Positions 14,694-15,719 of a stretch of 15,719 bases of DNA are shown here, piece by piece. Both the position numbers and the translations under genes were made by a program. Within the stretch, counting starts at the first letter, position 1. Each line of letters begins with the position of its first letter. The notes below the pieces were generated by a model that was not told the DNA's origin, did not search any database, and saw only the letters and a list, made by a program, of their open reading frames with translations. Source of the DNA: an uncultured Collinsella sp. (lineage in GTDB: Bacteria > Actinomycetota > Coriobacteriia > Coriobacteriales > Coriobacteriaceae); the NCBI GenBank assembly GCA_902470895.1, contig CABRID010000046.1, positions 1-15,719 of the forward strand. The letters are read 5' to 3'.

Positions 14694-14877
14694 ACTCTTT
14701 GCCAAAGGCCCCGTTGGGCGAGATGTCAAACGGAAAGGTGCCGCAGCGATTGAACGCGGCGATAAACATGCGGATGGCGTTGGACGGCGTGGTGCCCACG
14801 AGCTGGGTTGCCGCCGCGAAGGCTGCCTTCTCCTCGGGCAAGACCTTCGCGACTACGGGGGTCATGTGTTCTGCCAT
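14656..14877 (-). CDS. RelB/DinJ-family antitoxin (ribbon-helix-helix), no toxin gene visible
   Basis: The 73-residue protein fits DinJ-type antitoxins: a short strand TPVVAKVLPEE (about 5-15) that dimerises and contacts the operator, helices to about 45 with LVGTTPSNAIRMFIAAF (the LGLTPSxAIxLF block of the family), and the closing GTFPFDISPN. DinJ is usually a little longer, about 80-90 residues, with a C-terminal part that wraps the YafQ toxin. Here that part is short and ends in QQLVVEERPQ, encoded by a repeat. The ATG at 14877 has AAGGA about six bases upstream; the frame is open to 14952 but without a ribosome site. No RelE/YafQ toxin lies on either side; the next gene is a CPBP protease. 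Such proteins normally repress their own operon, and tandem repeats upstream (14992-15021) fit that. Confidence 0.85.
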   Translation of the reverse strand: MAEHMTPVVAKVLPEEKAAFAAATQLVGTTPSNAIRMFIAAFNRCGTFPFDISPNGAFGKECPQQLVVEERPQ

Positions 14878-14911
14878 GGCGCTTCCTTTTTGAAACGACG
14901 GTGGTGCGGAT

Positions 14912-15036
14912 AGATGCGGGCCACGCGGCTGGGCGACGGGCTGTGAAGGCAACCCGATTGACCCGCATCTGGAGTTTGTTTCTGCGGCGTTGGTATTACT
15001 AGGTATTCCTAAGTATTACCCCGCAGATAGAATACC
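14912..15036 (-). promoter_or_regulatory. Antitoxin upstream region: three tandem 10-bp repeats plus an inverted repeat in the leader
   Basis: GGTATTACTA (14992-15001), GGTATTCCTA (15002-15011) and AGTATTACCC (15012-15021) follow each other without gaps, one helical turn apart. AATACC (15031-15036) is an inverted half. Ribbon-helix-helix repressors bind arrays of such phased boxes. On the minus strand TGGTATTCT (15028-15036) resembles an extended -10, and TAATAC lies within the boxes; I cannot fix the start site. AGATGCGGG (14912-14920) and CCCGCATCT (14962-14970) form a 9-bp inverted repeat in the presumed leader. Confidence 0.5.
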
Positions 15037-15044
15037 ACACCAGA

Positions 15045-15072
15045 CCCCATGGGGACGGAGGAAAACGAATCA
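15045..15072. repeat. Single arm of the TTGGGGACG-type element
   Basis: GGGGACGGAGGAAAACGAATCA (15051-15072) differs by one base from the corresponding part of the left arm at 3336-3357. It is preceded by the palindrome CCCCATGGGG (15045-15054). No second arm was found. It lies between the ABC gene's stop codon and the antitoxin's upstream region. Confidence 0.8.
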
Positions 15073-15092
15073 TTTTGTTGCTGAGTTAGTTT

Positions 15093-15676
15093 TTAGAGCG
15101 TGATGATGTCCGAGATATCGAGGGCCTGAGCGTCGGCGGCGTCGTGCGTGGCAAGCAAGAGCGTGCGGCCGTCGAGCAGGTCGAGCACGACCTTGGTCGT
15201 CGCATCGCGCGCGGCGGCATCCAGGCCGGTAAAGGGCTCGTCAAGAATCACCGCGCCGCCCGGGCACAGCAGGGCTCGAGCGATCTCGACGCGACGGCGC
15301 TGCCCGCCCGAAAGCTCGGCCACGCGAGCATCCACATCGACTCCCGGCACCAGCAGGCGCAGCAATGCCGCGGCGCTCGAAGCATCCACGCGCGCATCGG
15401 CGCACACCAGCACGTTATCCAGCGCCGAGGCGGACTCGGCCAAGCGTGCATCCTGAAACACCATCGAGCACGGCGCGGACTCCCCCGCCGCTAGCGCAAG
15501 CAGCGTCGACTTGCCCGCACCCGAAGCACCCATCACACAGATACGCCCGCCCGCGGGCACGTTGAGCGCCAGACCGTCCAGTGCCGGAGCCCACGGCGCA
15601 CGATCGCCCACGGCAAGCGCAAGCTCCGCTGCAGTGCCATCGCTCGCAGCCCCCGCACGCCCGCGCAGTCCATGCC
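15093..15676 (-). CDS. ABC transporter ATP-binding protein, 5' end cut by contig end
   Basis: The frame is open to the adapter junction; 193 residues are visible. Walker A is GASGAGKST (49-57), the Q-loop glutamine is at 74 (MVFQDAR), the signature is LSGGQRRR (121-128), Walker B with its catalytic glutamate is VILDEP (142-147), and the H-switch histidine is at 177 (LATHDAAD). A GTG at 15611 could serve as a start, but in-frame upstream residues AAELALAVGD look like the first strand of the domain, so translation probably begins beyond the contig edge. Walker A lysine to Q-loop is only about 19 residues, against roughly 40 in MalK-like importers, so the strands between are shortened. The general build resembles importer ATPases of the nitrate/taurine type, but the substrate and partner permease are not visible. 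It ends 215 bp before the antitoxin gene with no clear terminator. Confidence 0.9.
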
Positions 15677-15719
15677 CTGTCTCTTATACACATCTCCGAG
15701 CCCACGAGACCGAGGCTGA
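15677..15719 (-). other. Untrimmed Nextera i7 adapter with index (artefact)
   Basis: This is the reverse complement of the left-end adapter. The mosaic end CTGTCTCTTATACACATCT is at 15677-15695, the transposase adapter runs to 15710, the index CGAGGCTG (N710) is at 15711-15718, and one further A follows. It marks read-through of short inserts at the contig end. Confidence 0.98.

Noticed and set aside
14878..15092. Toxin gene (RelE/YafQ) upstream of the antitoxin
   Set aside because: The 215 bp hold only repeats and promoter-like sequence; no frame of toxin size is present on either strand.

Overview
The window is one complete assembled contig, not a cut from a longer sequence. Both ends carry untrimmed Illumina Nextera adapter including the same i7 index, so genuine genomic sequence is about 45..15676. 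The genome is GC-rich and bacterial. Gene content (AddAB-type nuclease, YerC/TrpR-like regulator, four-Cys Rrf2 regulator, CysK, MnmA, M42 peptidase, FucO-like dehydrogenase, YoaK/DUF1275, YgiQ radical SAM, DinJ-like antitoxin, CPBP protease) and the short palindromic intergenic repeats with a TTGGGGACG core suggest a gut actinobacterium of the Coriobacteriia, most likely Collinsella. That assignment rests on recalled resemblance, not on a search.

Layout. 45..3242 (minus) holds an AddB-like nuclease subunit followed by the first 32 codons of its AddA/UvrD-type helicase partner, cut by the contig end inside Walker A. A 33-bp perfect inverted repeat and a terminator separate this from a yerC-like regulator (3462..3761, minus). 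A small membrane protein (4084..4449, plus) follows. An Rrf2 regulator (4587..5015, minus) diverges from cysK (5268..6206, plus), and cysK is followed by mnmA (6387..7487, plus), forming a sulfur-metabolism block. Convergent to it is an M42 aminopeptidase (7624..8667, minus), with a repeat-rich 600-bp gap upstream. A fucO-like dehydrogenase (9272..10438) and a YoaK-family membrane protein (10604..11320), both minus, each have their own terminator. A YgiQ-type radical SAM protein (11589..13724, plus) converges on a CPBP membrane protease (13721..14632, minus), and the two share the tetranucleotide CTAG as stop codons. The protease gene lies directly behind a DinJ-like antitoxin gene (14656..14877, minus) that has no visible toxin. 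The window ends in an ABC ATPase (15093..15676, minus) cut by the contig end.

The region most worth a second look is 13721..15040. It holds a ribbon-helix-helix antitoxin next to a membrane protease of the family once called Abi, a three-copy 10-bp direct repeat upstream that looks like an autoregulatory operator, and a 27-bp duplication at the gene junction. Other observations are candidate operators upstream of cysK, the M42 gene, fucO and ygiQ, an ABC ATPase missing about 20 residues after Walker A, and an AddB whose C-terminal iron-sulfur cysteines seem mostly lost.
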